Shown: positions 8,199 through 17,133, numbered from the stretch's first letter. The stretch: 26,363 bases of DNA from Roseomonas xinghualingensis (GCF_025791835.1 NZ_JAOXLP010000038.1:1-26363), one strand, 5' to 3'. Made by a program: numbers and translations. Notes: generated by a model from the sequence alone, not told the origin.

Positions 8199-8975
8199 TC
8201 ATCCCCCGAACAGGCCCGACAGGCCCCGCGCCGCCGTGACCACGGCAACGACCGCCAAGGTTGCGAGCGAAACGCCCCGATGTGCACCCCCGGCCCGTCG
8301 GAACAGCGCTGCGCCGATCCTGGAACCCGCCAGCATCAGCGGCATGCCTGCCAGAACCATCAGTAGTTCCCTCGTCCCCACCGCGCCAATCACGGCAAGG
8401 CTTCCAAAAGAGAGGATGGCGGAGAACAGGAAGAAGACCAGCAGCGAGGCCCGGACCTGCACCGTCGAAAGGGGCGAGGCGAGATAATAGGCAAGCACCG
8501 GCGGACCCGGCATTGCGGCCAATCCATTGAAAAGCCCTGCCATCGCCCCGGACGCGACGGTAGCGGCCCGTCCTGGCAGGCTGCGAAAGCCGGTCCCGGC
8601 AGCCAGGGCCAGCACGGCCACGCCGCAGGCCCCCGCCAGGGCGAGCCGCGCGACATCAGGCGGCAGCCAGGCAAGGAGGAGGGTGCCCAGGGGCGAGGCG
8701 ACGAGTGCTCCCACCGCCAGCCAGCGCACCGAGGGCCAGTGGCATTGCGGGGCCACGCTCCGCACATCCGTCAGCCCGCCCAGGAGTTGCAGCCCCGCCG
8801 AGAGCGTTACCGCCAGAACGGGCGGCAGGGCCAGGCTGAGCAGCGGCACGGCGATGATGGCGAAGCCGAAGCCGGTGAAGCCCCGGAAGATGGCGGAGAA
8901 GGCGACGATGGCGACGACGGGGCCCAGCATGGCCAGGGAAGGCGCGCCCGATGGGACAATAAGACTCTCGGGCAT
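8199..8975 (-). CDS. TauE/SafE-family (DUF81) membrane permease
   Basis: 258 residues from the ATG at 8975, which has GGAG six bases upstream; a GTG at 9017 would add 14 residues. The sequence is highly hydrophobic with about seven or eight membrane segments. The N-terminal half carries FRGFTGFGFAIIAVPLLSL, the usual first signature of the family, and the second half carries a similar AGLFNGLAAMPGPPVLAYYL, reflecting the internal duplication. Family members move sulfite, sulfoacetate, taurine-derived or other organic anions across the inner membrane; the substrate here is unknown. It lies 179 bp upstream of the binding-protein/amidase operon on the same strand and may be co-transcribed. A GTG-started glycosyltransferase gene diverges from it. 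Confidence 0.88.
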   Translation of the reverse strand: MPESLIVPSGAPSLAMLGPVVAIVAFSAIFRGFTGFGFAIIAVPLLSLALPPVLAVTLSAGLQLLGGLTDVRSVAPQCHWPSVRWLAVGALVASPLGTLLLAWLPPDVARLALAGACGVAVLALAAGTGFRSLPGRAATVASGAMAGLFNGLAAMPGPPVLAYYLASPLSTVQVRASLLVFFLFSAILSFGSLAVIGAVGTRELLMVLAGMPLMLAGSRIGAALFRRAGGAHRGVSLATLAVVAVVTAARGLSGLFGG

Positions 8976-9087
8976 CCATGTCTCCGGCGGTGAAAAGGAC
9001 GCGCTACGCCCATCCACGCGCGCCTGGAAGGGGAGGGCTGCCTCGCACCCCCTTCCTGCCGGGAGCAGCGCGGGCTAAGCCGCCGCC

Positions 9088-10239
9088 GTGCCGGCCTCAT
9101 CCTTTTCCGCCGAAGCGCCACCCGGCCCGACGGCCCGGCCGCTTGCGGCGCTCCCCGCTGAGCTGACGGTCATCGTGCCTTGTTACAACGAGGCGGCGAA
9201 TATCGCCCCTATGGTGGAGCGGTTGGATGCGGTGCTCCAGGACATTGCCTGGGAGGCCGTCTTTGTCGATGACGACAGCCCGGATGGTACCACCGCGCGG
9301 GTGCGGGAGATCGCGGCGGAGGATCCCCGCGTGCGCGGGATCCGGCGGATCGGGCGGCGCGGCCTCGCCTCGGCGGTGACCGAGGGGGCGCTTTCTTCCT
9401 CCGCCACCTATATCGCCGTGATCGACGGCGACCTTCAGCATGACGAGACCATCCTGCCGGCGATGCTGGCGGCGGTGAAGGGCGGCGCGGAAGTGGCGGT
9501 GGGAAGCCGCCATGTGGAAGGCGGCGCGGCGTCCTCCGGCTTTTCCACGATCCGCGCGGCGGTGAGCGATGCGGGCACACGCCTGGCGGCCCTGCTGCTG
9601 CCCACCCCCGTGCGGGACCCGATGAGCGGCTTCTTCCTGATGCCACGCTCGCTGTTCGAAGCCGTCGCGCCCCGGCTTTCCGCGCGCGGGTTCAAGATCC
9701 TTCTGGACGTGCTGCTCTCGGCCCGCCGTCCCCTGCGGGTGGCGGAGGTGGCCTATCACTTCCGGCCCCGCGTGGCGGGCGAGTCGAAGCTCGATGCGCT
9801 GGTGCTGCTCGAATATCTCGGCCTATTGATGGACAAGGCGCTGGGTGGCTGGCTGCCCTGGCGCTTCATCGCCTTCGCGGGGGTGGGCGCGGTGGGCATC
9901 CTCGTCCACCTCGCCGTGCTTGGCGCCGCCTCCCGCGTGCCGGGGCTGAGCTTCGACGCCGCGCAATGGGCCGCCACCTTCGTGGCGATGACGGTGAACT
10001 TCCTGCTGAACAACCGCATCACCTATCGTGATATGCGGCTGAAGGGCCAGAAGCTCCTGCGCGGTCTCCTGATATTCTATATCGGGTGCAGCGTGGGCGC
10101 CGTGGCGAATGTCGGCATCGCCGTGCTGCTGCTCCGCGAGGGCCTGGCAGGCTGGGGCCTGGCCGGCGCGGCGGGCGCGCTGCTGGCCGTGGTGTGGAAC
10201 TACGCGATTTCCTCGACCCTGGTCTGGCGCGGGCGGTGA
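9088..10239 (+). CDS. Polyprenyl-phosphate sugar synthase (GT2, DPM1-like) fused to GtrA domain
   Basis: 383 residues. An in-frame TAA at 9076 makes the GTG at 9088 the earliest start; no clear ribosome site is visible. Residues ~25-245 form a GT2 domain like dolichol-phosphate mannose synthase: VIVPCYNEAANI, the nucleotide-binding DDDSPDGT (61-68), the metal-site DGDLQHD (113-119), SGFFL and a GFKILLDVL helix. Residues ~258-381 form a GtrA domain with four membrane segments and the typical NFLLNNRITYRD and VWNYAISSTLVW stretches. It should transfer a sugar from a nucleotide donor to undecaprenyl phosphate, with GtrA helping to anchor or flip the product. The next gene starts inside its stop codon and encodes a likely user of that lipid-linked sugar. 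Confidence 0.93.
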   Translation: MPASSFSAEAPPGPTARPLAALPAELTVIVPCYNEAANIAPMVERLDAVLQDIAWEAVFVDDDSPDGTTARVREIAAEDPRVRGIRRIGRRGLASAVTEGALSSSATYIAVIDGDLQHDETILPAMLAAVKGGAEVAVGSRHVEGGAASSGFSTIRAAVSDAGTRLAALLLPTPVRDPMSGFFLMPRSLFEAVAPRLSARGFKILLDVLLSARRPLRVAEVAYHFRPRVAGESKLDALVLLEYLGLLMDKALGGWLPWRFIAFAGVGAVGILVHLAVLGAASRVPGLSFDAAQWAATFVAMTVNFLLNNRITYRDMRLKGQKLLRGLLIFYIGCSVGAVANVGIAVLLLREGLAGWGLAGAAGALLAVVWNYAISSTLVWRGR

Positions 10240-11663
10240 ATCCCTGGCTGCTCGCCCTTCTGGCGGTAACGGCGCTGCGCCTGGGTGCGGCGGCGTTGCT
10301 GCCGCTGACCCCGGACGAAGCTTATTACTGGGTCTGGGCCCGCGACCTGCAGCCGGGCTATCTCGACCATCCGCCGATGGTCGCGCTCTGGATCGCGGCC
10401 GGCACCGCGCTGGCAGGGGATGGCGCCTTCGGCATCCGGCTGCTCGGGCCGATCGGATTGGCCCTGGCTTCCCTGGCGGTGGCAGGCGCGGGGGATGCGC
10501 TGATGCCGAGGCTCCGGCCCGGCCGCTGGGCGGCGCTGTTGCTGAATGCCATGCCGCTGACCAATGCCGGCGCGGTGCTGATGACGCCGGACACACCCCT
10601 TTTCGTCTTCTGGTGCCTCGCGCTCTGGGCGGTAGCCCGGCTGCAGGAGTCGGGGCGGGGCTGGTGGTGGCTGGCGGTCGGGGCCCTGGGGGGCTGCGCG
10701 CTTCTTTCAAAGTACACGGCGGCGCTGTTCGGCGTGGGGCTGGTGATCTGGCTGCTGGCGGATCCGGCAGCGCGGCGGTGGTGGCGGGATTGGCGGCTCT
10801 ATGCCGGCGGCTTGCTGGCGGGGCTGGTCTTCGCGCCGGTTGTCGCCTGGAACGCCGCACATGGATGGGCCTCCTTCGCAAAGCAGGGCGGACGCGCGGG
10901 AACAGGCGAGGGATTCCATCTGCGTTTCCTGGGCGAACTCGTGGGAGGGCAGCTCGCCATTGCTTCCCCGGTGCTGCTGGTGCTCTGCACGGTAGGGGCC
11001 GTGACGGCGGCGACAGTATGGGCGCGGCGCCGGGACTCGGCCGCAGGGCTTCTGGCGGCGCTGACCCTTCCTGCGGCACTCATCTTCCTTTGGCAGGCCA
11101 CCGGCAGCCGGGTGCAGGGGAACTGGCCGGCAATCCTATACCCTGCGGCCAGCATTGCGGCGGCGGCCTTCACCGCCAGGCGCTGGCAGTGGATCGGCGT
11201 CATGGTGGGCGGGGTAATGATGGCCGCCGTCACCATCCAGGCCGGGCTGGCGCCGCTCGCCCTGCCGCGCTCCATGGATCCGACCCTTGCCCGGATGGCG
11301 GGGTGGGAAGAACTGGCCCGCGATGCGGAGGCCGCGCGGGTGCGGGAAGGTGCGGCCTTCATCGCCGCCGAGGAATACGGTCTGGCCGCCGAACTGGCCT
11401 TGCACCTGCCCCCTGGTGTTCCCGTGATCGCCATCAGCGATCGCTGGGATCTCTTCACCCTGCCTGAATCGGAAGCCGGCCAGCAGGGCCTGATGCTCCG
11501 CAGCCTGCGGCGGGGGGAGGGGCCTTCGCTCTGGCCGGGCGCGGAGCCGGTGGGCGAGCTGGTGCGCTCCCGAGACGGGATGGAAGCCGAGCGCTACCGG
11601 CTGCTCCGGGTGCGGACGCCTGCCGGCGACCAGCCATCGGCGCTGCTGCCGAGGCCCCGCTAG
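10236..11663 (+). CDS. GT39-family (ArnT/PMT-like) membrane glycosyltransferase
   Basis: 475 residues. The GTG at 10236 overlaps the preceding stop as GTGA, giving translational coupling; the open frame extends further upstream, but that part reads as an out-of-frame shadow of the previous gene. About ten hydrophobic segments are visible. The first periplasmic loop has the GT-C acidic motif PDEAYYWVW (Asp27-Glu28), followed by LDHPPMVAL, as in ArnT and other GT39 enzymes. Such enzymes take a sugar from a polyprenyl-phosphate carrier on the periplasmic side and add it to lipid A, another glycan or a protein. With the upstream synthase it forms a donor-maker/donor-user pair. The acceptor cannot be told from sequence. 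Confidence 0.92.
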   Translation: MNPWLLALLAVTALRLGAAALLPLTPDEAYYWVWARDLQPGYLDHPPMVALWIAAGTALAGDGAFGIRLLGPIGLALASLAVAGAGDALMPRLRPGRWAALLLNAMPLTNAGAVLMTPDTPLFVFWCLALWAVARLQESGRGWWWLAVGALGGCALLSKYTAALFGVGLVIWLLADPAARRWWRDWRLYAGGLLAGLVFAPVVAWNAAHGWASFAKQGGRAGTGEGFHLRFLGELVGGQLAIASPVLLVLCTVGAVTAATVWARRRDSAAGLLAALTLPAALIFLWQATGSRVQGNWPAILYPAASIAAAAFTARRWQWIGVMVGGVMMAAVTIQAGLAPLALPRSMDPTLARMAGWEELARDAEAARVREGAAFIAAEEYGLAAELALHLPPGVPVIAISDRWDLFTLPESEAGQQGLMLRSLRRGEGPSLWPGAEPVGELVRSRDGMEAERYRLLRVRTPAGDQPSALLPRPR

Positions 11664-11752
11664 GGGCGGCTGTTCAACGGGACGTCCAGTCGGCAGACTT
11701 CCTCCATATGCCTCGCCCACCGGGCAGAAGAGCTATAGCGGAGGAATACCCG

Positions 11753-12742
11753 ATGAAGCGTCGCGCCCTGTTGGCCGCCGCCCTTTCAGCGCCAACCCTG
11801 CCAGCCTTGGCCCAGGGCGGAGGCTGGGTAGCGGACCGGCCGATCTCCCTGACCGTGCCTTTCCTGGCGGGTGGCTCGACCGACATCGCCGCGCGGGTCC
11901 TGGCGGAGCGGATGGCGCCGCATCTTGGCCCGAATGCGCGCGTGATCGTGGAGAACCGGGCGGGCGCGGGCGGCGCGGTGGGCAGCGAATGGGTACGACA
12001 GCGCCCGGCGGATGGCTTCACCCTGCTGCTGGGCACCGCCTCCTCCCATGCGACCAATCCGGCAGCCCTGCCATCCCAGACGCCCTATGACCCGGTGAAG
12101 GATTTCACTCCTGTCGCCGTGGTGGGCGGCGGGCCGTTGGTGGTGGTGGTGCCGGCCTCCTCACCGCATAAGACGATCGCGGAACTGGTCGCCGAGGTGC
12201 GGGCGCGGCCGGGGGCGCTCTCCTGGGCGACCTCCGGCGTCGGTGGCGTCGGTCACCTCACCGGCGAGTATCTGAAGATTGAAGTGGGCCGGATGGAAGC
12301 GGAGCATGTGCCCTATCGAGGCGGTTCCGCCGTGATGGAGGCCTTGGCCAAGGGGGAGGTCGCCTATTCCTTCGAGGTGCTGGCCTCCTCCGCCCCGCAT
12401 CTCAAGGACGGGCTTTCGCGGGGCCTGGCCGTGACGTCCAAGGAGCGCCATCCGCTCTTCCCCGAGATTCCCACCTTGCACGAGACCGTTGCGCCAGGCT
12501 TTGACGTGACGACCTGGAACGTACTGCTGGCCCCGCGTGGTCTTCCGGCGCCCGTGCTGACCAAGCTGAACGCGGCGGTCAATGCTGCCCTGGCCGAGCC
12601 TGCCGTGCGCGAGAGGCTGGCCTCGGCCGGCGTCGATCCGTCGCCCGCCACCACGCCGGAATCGACCCGCGCCTTCCTGGAGGCGGAGCTGGCGAAGTTC
12701 CGCGACATCGTGCGGCGCGCGGAGTTGCGTCTGGGCAAATAG
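11753..12742 (+). CDS. Bug/TctC-type tripartite tricarboxylate transporter binding protein
   Basis: 329 residues from the ATG at 11753, preceded by GGAGGA at seven bases. A longer frame from 11708 lacks such a site and would bury the signal peptide. The signal is MKRRALLAAALSAPTLPALA. The mature protein shows Bug-family features: PISLTVPFLAGGSTDIAARV, VIVENRAGAGGAVGSEWV, HVPYRGGSAVMEALAKGEV, and a long closing helix. Bug proteins bind carboxylates or other small organics in the periplasm and usually work with TctAB membrane proteins. None are adjacent, so this is an orphan binding protein, as is common in Betaproteobacteria and Acetobacteraceae. MsrP follows 62 bp downstream on the same strand. 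Confidence 0.93.
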   Translation: MKRRALLAAALSAPTLPALAQGGGWVADRPISLTVPFLAGGSTDIAARVLAERMAPHLGPNARVIVENRAGAGGAVGSEWVRQRPADGFTLLLGTASSHATNPAALPSQTPYDPVKDFTPVAVVGGGPLVVVVPASSPHKTIAELVAEVRARPGALSWATSGVGGVGHLTGEYLKIEVGRMEAEHVPYRGGSAVMEALAKGEVAYSFEVLASSAPHLKDGLSRGLAVTSKERHPLFPEIPTLHETVAPGFDVTTWNVLLAPRGLPAPVLTKLNAAVNAALAEPAVRERLASAGVDPSPATTPESTRAFLEAELAKFRDIVRRAELRLGK

Positions 12743-12804
12743 CGGACGGGCTTGATTCTCTCGCAACGCACCCGAGTTCCCCAGGAGCGATTTCGGAGGC
12801 TGCC

Positions 12805-13740
12805 ATGCTGATCCGCGTCCGCCGGGGCTGGGAACTGCCCGAGAGTGCCGCCACGCCCGAAGCGGTGGTGATGGGGCGCCGCGCCGCCCTGGCCGCGGGT
12901 GCGGCGCTGGCGGGTGGTGCGATCGCGCCACCCGCCCTGGCGCAGTCCTTCGCTCCGGCCATGCGCAACCCGCGCTACCAGCCCGGGCGCGAGGTGACGC
13001 CCGAGCGGGACGCGACGAATTACAACAACTTTTATGAATTCGGCTCCTCGAAGAGCGTGGCCTCCGCCGCGTCACGGCTGAAGGTCAGCCCCTGGTCCGT
13101 CCGGTTCGAGGGGCTGGTGGAACAGCCGCGCGAACTCGCGCTCGATGACCTCCTGAAGCAGGTGCAGATGGAGGAGCGCGTGATGCGCTTCCGCTGCGTC
13201 GAGGCATGGGCGATGACCGTGCCCTGGACCGGCTTCCCGGTGTCCGAGCTGGTGCGGCTGGCGGCGCCGAAGCCCGAGGCGAAGTATGTGGTCTTCCAGA
13301 CGGCGGCGCAGCGGGACACCATGCCTGGGCTACGGCAGTCCTGGTATCCCTGGCCCTATTCGGATGGCTGCACCATCGAGGAGGCGCGGAACGAACTCGC
13401 CTTCATGGCGACCGGCATGTACGGCAAGCCGCTGCCGCCGCAGAACGGAGCGCCTCTGCGGGTGCTCTATCCGTGGAAATACGGGTTCAAGGGCAGCAAG
13501 TCCGTCGTGCGCGTAACCTTCCAGGCCGAGCGCCCCGTGGGCTACTGGGAGAAGCTGCAGGCCAGCGAATACGGATTCTGGGCGAATGTGAATCCCGAGG
13601 TGGCCCATCCGCGCTGGAGCCAGGCGAGCGAGCGGTTGCTCGGGACGAATGAGCGCGTGCCGACGCGGATCTTCAACGGCTATGGCGAGTTCGTCGTGCC
13701 GCTTTATGCCAGCCTGGGGAAGGAGCGGCTCTACTACTGA
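12805..13740 (+). CDS. msrP: MsrP (YedY), periplasmic methionine sulfoxide reductase catalytic subunit
   Basis: 311 residues from the ATG at 12805, with GGAGG five bases upstream. As in E. coli MsrP, a leader of about 22 residues precedes a twin-arginine signal (MGRRAALAAGAALAGG, cleavage near ALAQ). The molybdopterin-dependent oxidoreductase core follows. TNYNNFYEFG is the family start, and Cys131 in FRCVEAWAMTVPW is the expected molybdenum ligand. The enzyme repairs oxidised methionines in periplasmic proteins, with electrons normally supplied by the haem membrane protein MsrQ. No msrQ is adjacent: the next gene converges with only six bases between the stops. The downstream part (LRQSWYPWPYSDG, GAPLRVLYPWKYGFKG) is intact. 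Confidence 0.95.
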   Translation: MLIRVRRGWELPESAATPEAVVMGRRAALAAGAALAGGAIAPPALAQSFAPAMRNPRYQPGREVTPERDATNYNNFYEFGSSKSVASAASRLKVSPWSVRFEGLVEQPRELALDDLLKQVQMEERVMRFRCVEAWAMTVPWTGFPVSELVRLAAPKPEAKYVVFQTAAQRDTMPGLRQSWYPWPYSDGCTIEEARNELAFMATGMYGKPLPPQNGAPLRVLYPWKYGFKGSKSVVRVTFQAERPVGYWEKLQASEYGFWANVNPEVAHPRWSQASERLLGTNERVPTRIFNGYGEFVVPLYASLGKERLYY

Positions 13741-13746
13741 CGGCCC

Positions 13747-14184
13747 TCAACCCTCCGGGAGACGCCGCCGCGCTTCAGCGATGACACGGATGGCCTCGTC
13801 CCACAGGCCAAGGCCGGGAAGTTCATGCGGCGCGAAGAAACGTGCCTCGGTGGCGTCGTCGCCCGGGACCGGCTCTCCGGAGAGCCAGCGGCCGGCATAG
13901 TCGATGATCGTGTAGTGGAAGCGGACGGCACCCGCCTCATTGTGCTGAAGCGCATCCACGCAGGCGGCGAGGACGAGCGGCCCGACCTCCACGCCGGTCT
14001 CCTCACGCAACTCGCGGCGCGCCGCCTCCTCGGCGGGCTCGCCGAGATGCTGCGCGCCGCCGGGTACGGACCATTCGCCCTGGCGCGGTGGGCGCGAGCG
14101 GCGCACCAGCAGCACGTCCTCGCCGCGAAAGGCGAGGCAGCCGATCCCGACCCAGGGCCGGTCAGGATATTCGCGGCTGCTCAA
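13747..14184 (-). CDS. NUDIX hydrolase
   Basis: 145 residues. A perfect NUDIX box is present (GX5EX7REUXEEXGU, within GGAQHLGEPAEEAARRELRE followed by ETGVEV), so it should cleave a nucleoside diphosphate linked to another group, using Mg2+. The only ATG in frame is at 14322, far inside the DUF4340 gene, and the residues it would add look like an out-of-frame shadow. I therefore choose the TTG at 14184, which overlaps the DUF4340 stop as TTGA and has GGAAG eight bases upstream. The protein then begins SSREYPDRPWVGIGCLAFRG, a normal NUDIX start. Last gene of the Gld-like operon; substrate unknown. Confidence 0.88.
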   Translation of the reverse strand: MSSREYPDRPWVGIGCLAFRGEDVLLVRRSRPPRQGEWSVPGGAQHLGEPAEEAARRELREETGVEVGPLVLAACVDALQHNEAGAVRFHYTIIDYAGRWLSGEPVPGDDATEARFFAPHELPGLGLWDEAIRVIAEARRRLPEG

Positions 14185-15188
14185 CCCTCGCGCTTCCGCA
14201 ATGTCTGGAGGCTGGGCGCGAAGGCTGGTAGCTTCCAGGCGCCGACCTGATAGGCCCAACCCCGCCAACGGGCATCGAGCCGCTCGGCCTCCTCCCCACC
14301 AGTGGCGGTGATCGTCATCCACACATCGCCACCGGCATTCCGCAGGCGGGCGGTGACGATGAGGTCGTCGGTGAGGATGAAGCGGCCTTCGCCGGCCGGG
14401 TCGCCGGGGATCTCGGCCGCCGGACGGACATCGAGGAAGGTCAGCCCTTCCAGCGCCCGCCCAACCTCATCCAGCGAAACATCGTCGGCGGGTGGGGCAT
14501 CGCCGGGCAGGACGATGCGCAAGCGCCCATCCGGGCCTTCCTCCCGCAGTAGTTCCACCGTCTGGCCGTCCCGCACGGCGATCACGCGGCGGACACGTTC
14601 ATTCGGCAGGTTGGAGATCCCCCGATCAAGCCAAAGCTGGGCATCGGCATCCACCGGGATGCGCCCCTCGGCGAGATAGGACTGGTTCTCGCCCGGACGG
14701 CGGACATAGGCGCTCTCAGACGCGCCGCCCTGAGTGCGGGTGCGGCGCCGGCCGATCACCAGCTCCGCCAGCGGGCTGCCCGCGCCATCCAGCACGCGCA
14801 GCAGCAAGGCGGTGGAGCCGGGGGTGCCGGGTTCGCCCAGACCTAGGCGGGAGAGGGACTCTGGATCGGCGGTGCGGCGCTCGGCCAAGCGTAGTTCCGC
14901 CAGGCCGATCAGCAGTTCACGCACGCGTTCGAAACGAGCCGAGTAGCCGCCTTTGGAAGGAAGCCTCCAGGCTTCGCCAGGACCGCGCTGGACAACCAGG
15001 TTCTGCTCGCCCTGGCGCAGCTCGATCCGCTGCGCGGCCTGCAGTCGCCCCGACAGCGCCGGGAAGGCAAGGGGTGACTCCGAGACGGGCGGCGGCGCGT
15101 CATCTTGCGGCACCAGCAGGGCGGCGGCACCCAGGACGACAACGGCGCTGCCGCCGAGGGCGATGAGGTGGCGTCTGTTCAGCGGCAT
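14181..15188 (-). CDS. DUF4340 domain protein, partner of the Gld-like ABC system
   Basis: 335 residues from the ATG at 15188, four bases after the GldG-like stop; a frame from 15248 would overlap that gene by 56 bases. After PLNRRHLIALGGSAVVVLGA, which gives one N-terminal membrane segment, the rest is outside the cytoplasm. It has repeated beta-rich DUF4340 features: AWRLPSKGGYSA, RFERVRELLIGLAELRLAE, SYLAEGRIPVD and LWLDRGISNLPNERVRRV. DUF4340 proteins almost always sit beside GldFG-like genes and have no assigned activity. The placement fits an extracytoplasmic subunit of the same complex. Confidence 0.85.
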   Translation of the reverse strand: MPLNRRHLIALGGSAVVVLGAAALLVPQDDAPPPVSESPLAFPALSGRLQAAQRIELRQGEQNLVVQRGPGEAWRLPSKGGYSARFERVRELLIGLAELRLAERRTADPESLSRLGLGEPGTPGSTALLLRVLDGAGSPLAELVIGRRRTRTQGGASESAYVRRPGENQSYLAEGRIPVDADAQLWLDRGISNLPNERVRRVIAVRDGQTVELLREEGPDGRLRIVLPGDAPPADDVSLDEVGRALEGLTFLDVRPAAEIPGDPAGEGRFILTDDLIVTARLRNAGGDVWMTITATGGEEAERLDARWRGWAYQVGAWKLPAFAPSLQTLRKREG

Positions 15189-15192
15189 GGCG

Positions 15193-17130
15193 TCATCCCC
15201 GCGCCGCCGCGCGGCGCCGGCGGCGCAGCACCGCCAGGCTGATGGCAAAGGCCGTGATAAGGGCCGGGACGAGCGCGACGTTTATGATACGCAGCCATGT
15301 CTCCAGCCCCTCAATGCCCTGGCGCAGTTCCCGCTGAACGCCGCGCAGTTCCTGGCGGGTGCGGACGATCTCGGCCCGGGCGGCCTCGATCTCGGCCTGC
15401 TGCTCCGGCGTGATGACGGTCTGGGGCTGGCTGCCGCTGCCGGAGCCTTGGCGCAATTCGCGGAGACGGCGCTCGGTGGCCTGGAGGCGCTCCGTCAGGC
15501 CACGCTCGGTCTGGCGGTAACGCGCCTCGGCATCGCTGCGCATCTCCTCCACCAGGGTGAAGGGGCGCAGGCTCTCGCCGCGGGACCGCAGCGAGATGAG
15601 GGCGTCGCCGCCGGCCAGCGTATCGGCGAGGTTGGTCACCAGGGCGCCGTTGTCGCTGGTGGGCGTCGCCACCTGCTGGCCGAAGAAATCCTGTACGCGA
15701 ACCCAGAAGCGATCCTCCAGGATATCGCTGTCATTACCGATCACGAGGTTCGCGGGTCCCTCGGTGCTGGCCTTGTGGGCGGGCAGCTCGGCGGCGCGCT
15801 CCACCCCTTCCGGCAAGGAGGGCGGGCCTTCAGGGAAGGCGGTGTTCAGCACGCCACGTACCCGCGCCAGGAGGGTATGGCGCTGATCCTCCGGCTTGAA
15901 CTCAGCGAGGATCCGCGCCGGCTCCGGGGTTTCCCGCACGCGGGCGGCATCGATCAGGGCGGATTGTGGGGAGGAGGTCACGAGCGGAGTCAGCTCGATC
16001 GTCGCACCCTCACGCTTCCGCAGCAGCCCGGCTGAGGCGAAGGTGACCTGGGACAGTTCGGCACTGGCGACGTCGCCGCGATTCAGGCTGTCCCCCTGGG
16101 CGCTGAACCAGGCGAGGTAGTCCACGCCCTGTACGCGATCATTCGGCCCGGCGCGGACGCGCCAGGCGCCGCGCTGGTCCACCACCACCTTGTCCGAAGG
16201 CGCTTCGATGCCCCAGGCGTTGAAGAGGCGGTCCAGACTGGAGGCGGTGGAGGCGGGCGGGCGGCCGGTGGGGTCGGGGCGCGCGGCCTGGCTCTCGCTA
16301 TGCGGGTCCGTCAGGGCCAGCAGCTTGCCGCCACGCATGACGAACTGGTCGATAGCATAAAGCGTGGCATCCGGCAGGTCCTGGGCATGGGCGACCAGCA
16401 ACACCTGCACATCCGGCGGAATTGCCTGCGCATCCGTCGCCACATCCTTCACGGTGAAGAACTGGCGCAGCTGCGTCATGGCCTGGAAAGGCTGGCCGGC
16501 GCCGGGGACACGCATCATCATGGCGCGCGGGTCGCCGTTCAGCGGCAGGGAGGACAACACGCCAAGCACGGGGCGCGTCGGGTTGGACAATTCGTGGACG
16601 AGACGCGTCAGGTCGTATTCGAGGAAGCGCTCGCGGTCGGGCTGGAAGAAGGGGATGGTGCGCTCGTCATCCAGCAGGTTCACGCCGACCAGTCCGAAAT
16701 AGACCTGATCGCCCGCGTTATCGAGTGGCACGCCCTGCAGGCCATAGGCCAAGGCGCGGTCCTCCGTCTCGGAGAAAGGCTCGGGATCGAGTACCTCCAG
16801 CCGGACCTTGCCGTCTGAAAGCGCGACATATTCCCGCAGCATCTCGCGCACGCGGTCAGCATAGGCGCCGAAGACCGGCACGGCGGCGCCGAGGCGTCGG
16901 GAATAGAAGAGGCGCAGCGTCACCGGGTCGCGAAGGCTGGAGACGACCTGCTTCGTGCCGTCCGAAAGCGTGTAGAGGCGCTGTTGGGTCAGGTCGATGC
17001 GGGCGCGGGAGAGGAAGCGGTCGGCGAGCAGGTTCACGCCAACGGCCAACGCGGTCACGGCGAGGAGCACGCCGATGGAGAGCCAGGTGCCGCGGCTGCG
17101 CGGCTTTGGCAGGAAGTTGGTGTCGCTCAC
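15193..17130 (-). CDS. GldG-like ABC transporter auxiliary protein
   Basis: 645 residues from the GTG at 17130, three bases after the permease stop. One N-terminal membrane segment (residues ~17-36) precedes a large extracytoplasmic domain, and a second membrane segment lies near 613-635. The family features are the opening DLTQQRLYTLSDGTKQVVSS, the VRLEVLDPEPFSE strand and a Rossmann-like part with VLLVAHAQDLPDATLYAIDQ followed by FVMRGGKLLALTDPH. The stretch ~540-610 is a predicted coiled coil (ERLQATERRLRELRQ, ARAEIVRTRQELRGVQRELR). In Bacteroidetes GldG works with GldA and GldF in gliding. In non-gliding Proteobacteria the set is common but its cargo is unknown. Confidence 0.88.
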   Translation of the reverse strand: MSDTNFLPKPRSRGTWLSIGVLLAVTALAVGVNLLADRFLSRARIDLTQQRLYTLSDGTKQVVSSLRDPVTLRLFYSRRLGAAVPVFGAYADRVREMLREYVALSDGKVRLEVLDPEPFSETEDRALAYGLQGVPLDNAGDQVYFGLVGVNLLDDERTIPFFQPDRERFLEYDLTRLVHELSNPTRPVLGVLSSLPLNGDPRAMMMRVPGAGQPFQAMTQLRQFFTVKDVATDAQAIPPDVQVLLVAHAQDLPDATLYAIDQFVMRGGKLLALTDPHSESQAARPDPTGRPPASTASSLDRLFNAWGIEAPSDKVVVDQRGAWRVRAGPNDRVQGVDYLAWFSAQGDSLNRGDVASAELSQVTFASAGLLRKREGATIELTPLVTSSPQSALIDAARVRETPEPARILAEFKPEDQRHTLLARVRGVLNTAFPEGPPSLPEGVERAAELPAHKASTEGPANLVIGNDSDILEDRFWVRVQDFFGQQVATPTSDNGALVTNLADTLAGGDALISLRSRGESLRPFTLVEEMRSDAEARYRQTERGLTERLQATERRLRELRQGSGSGSQPQTVITPEQQAEIEAARAEIVRTRQELRGVQRELRQGIEGLETWLRIINVALVPALITAFAISLAVLRRRRRAAARG

Positions 17131-17133
17131 GGT

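Noticed and set aside
9823..11079. Minus-strand frame of 418 codons opposite the glycosyltransferases
   Set aside because: Low-complexity Pro/Arg/Ala product, fully antisense to two genes with clear motifs.
13747..14322. Longer NUDIX reading from ATG 14322
   Set aside because: It would overlap the DUF4340 gene by 140 bases and the added residues look like an out-of-frame reading of that gene.
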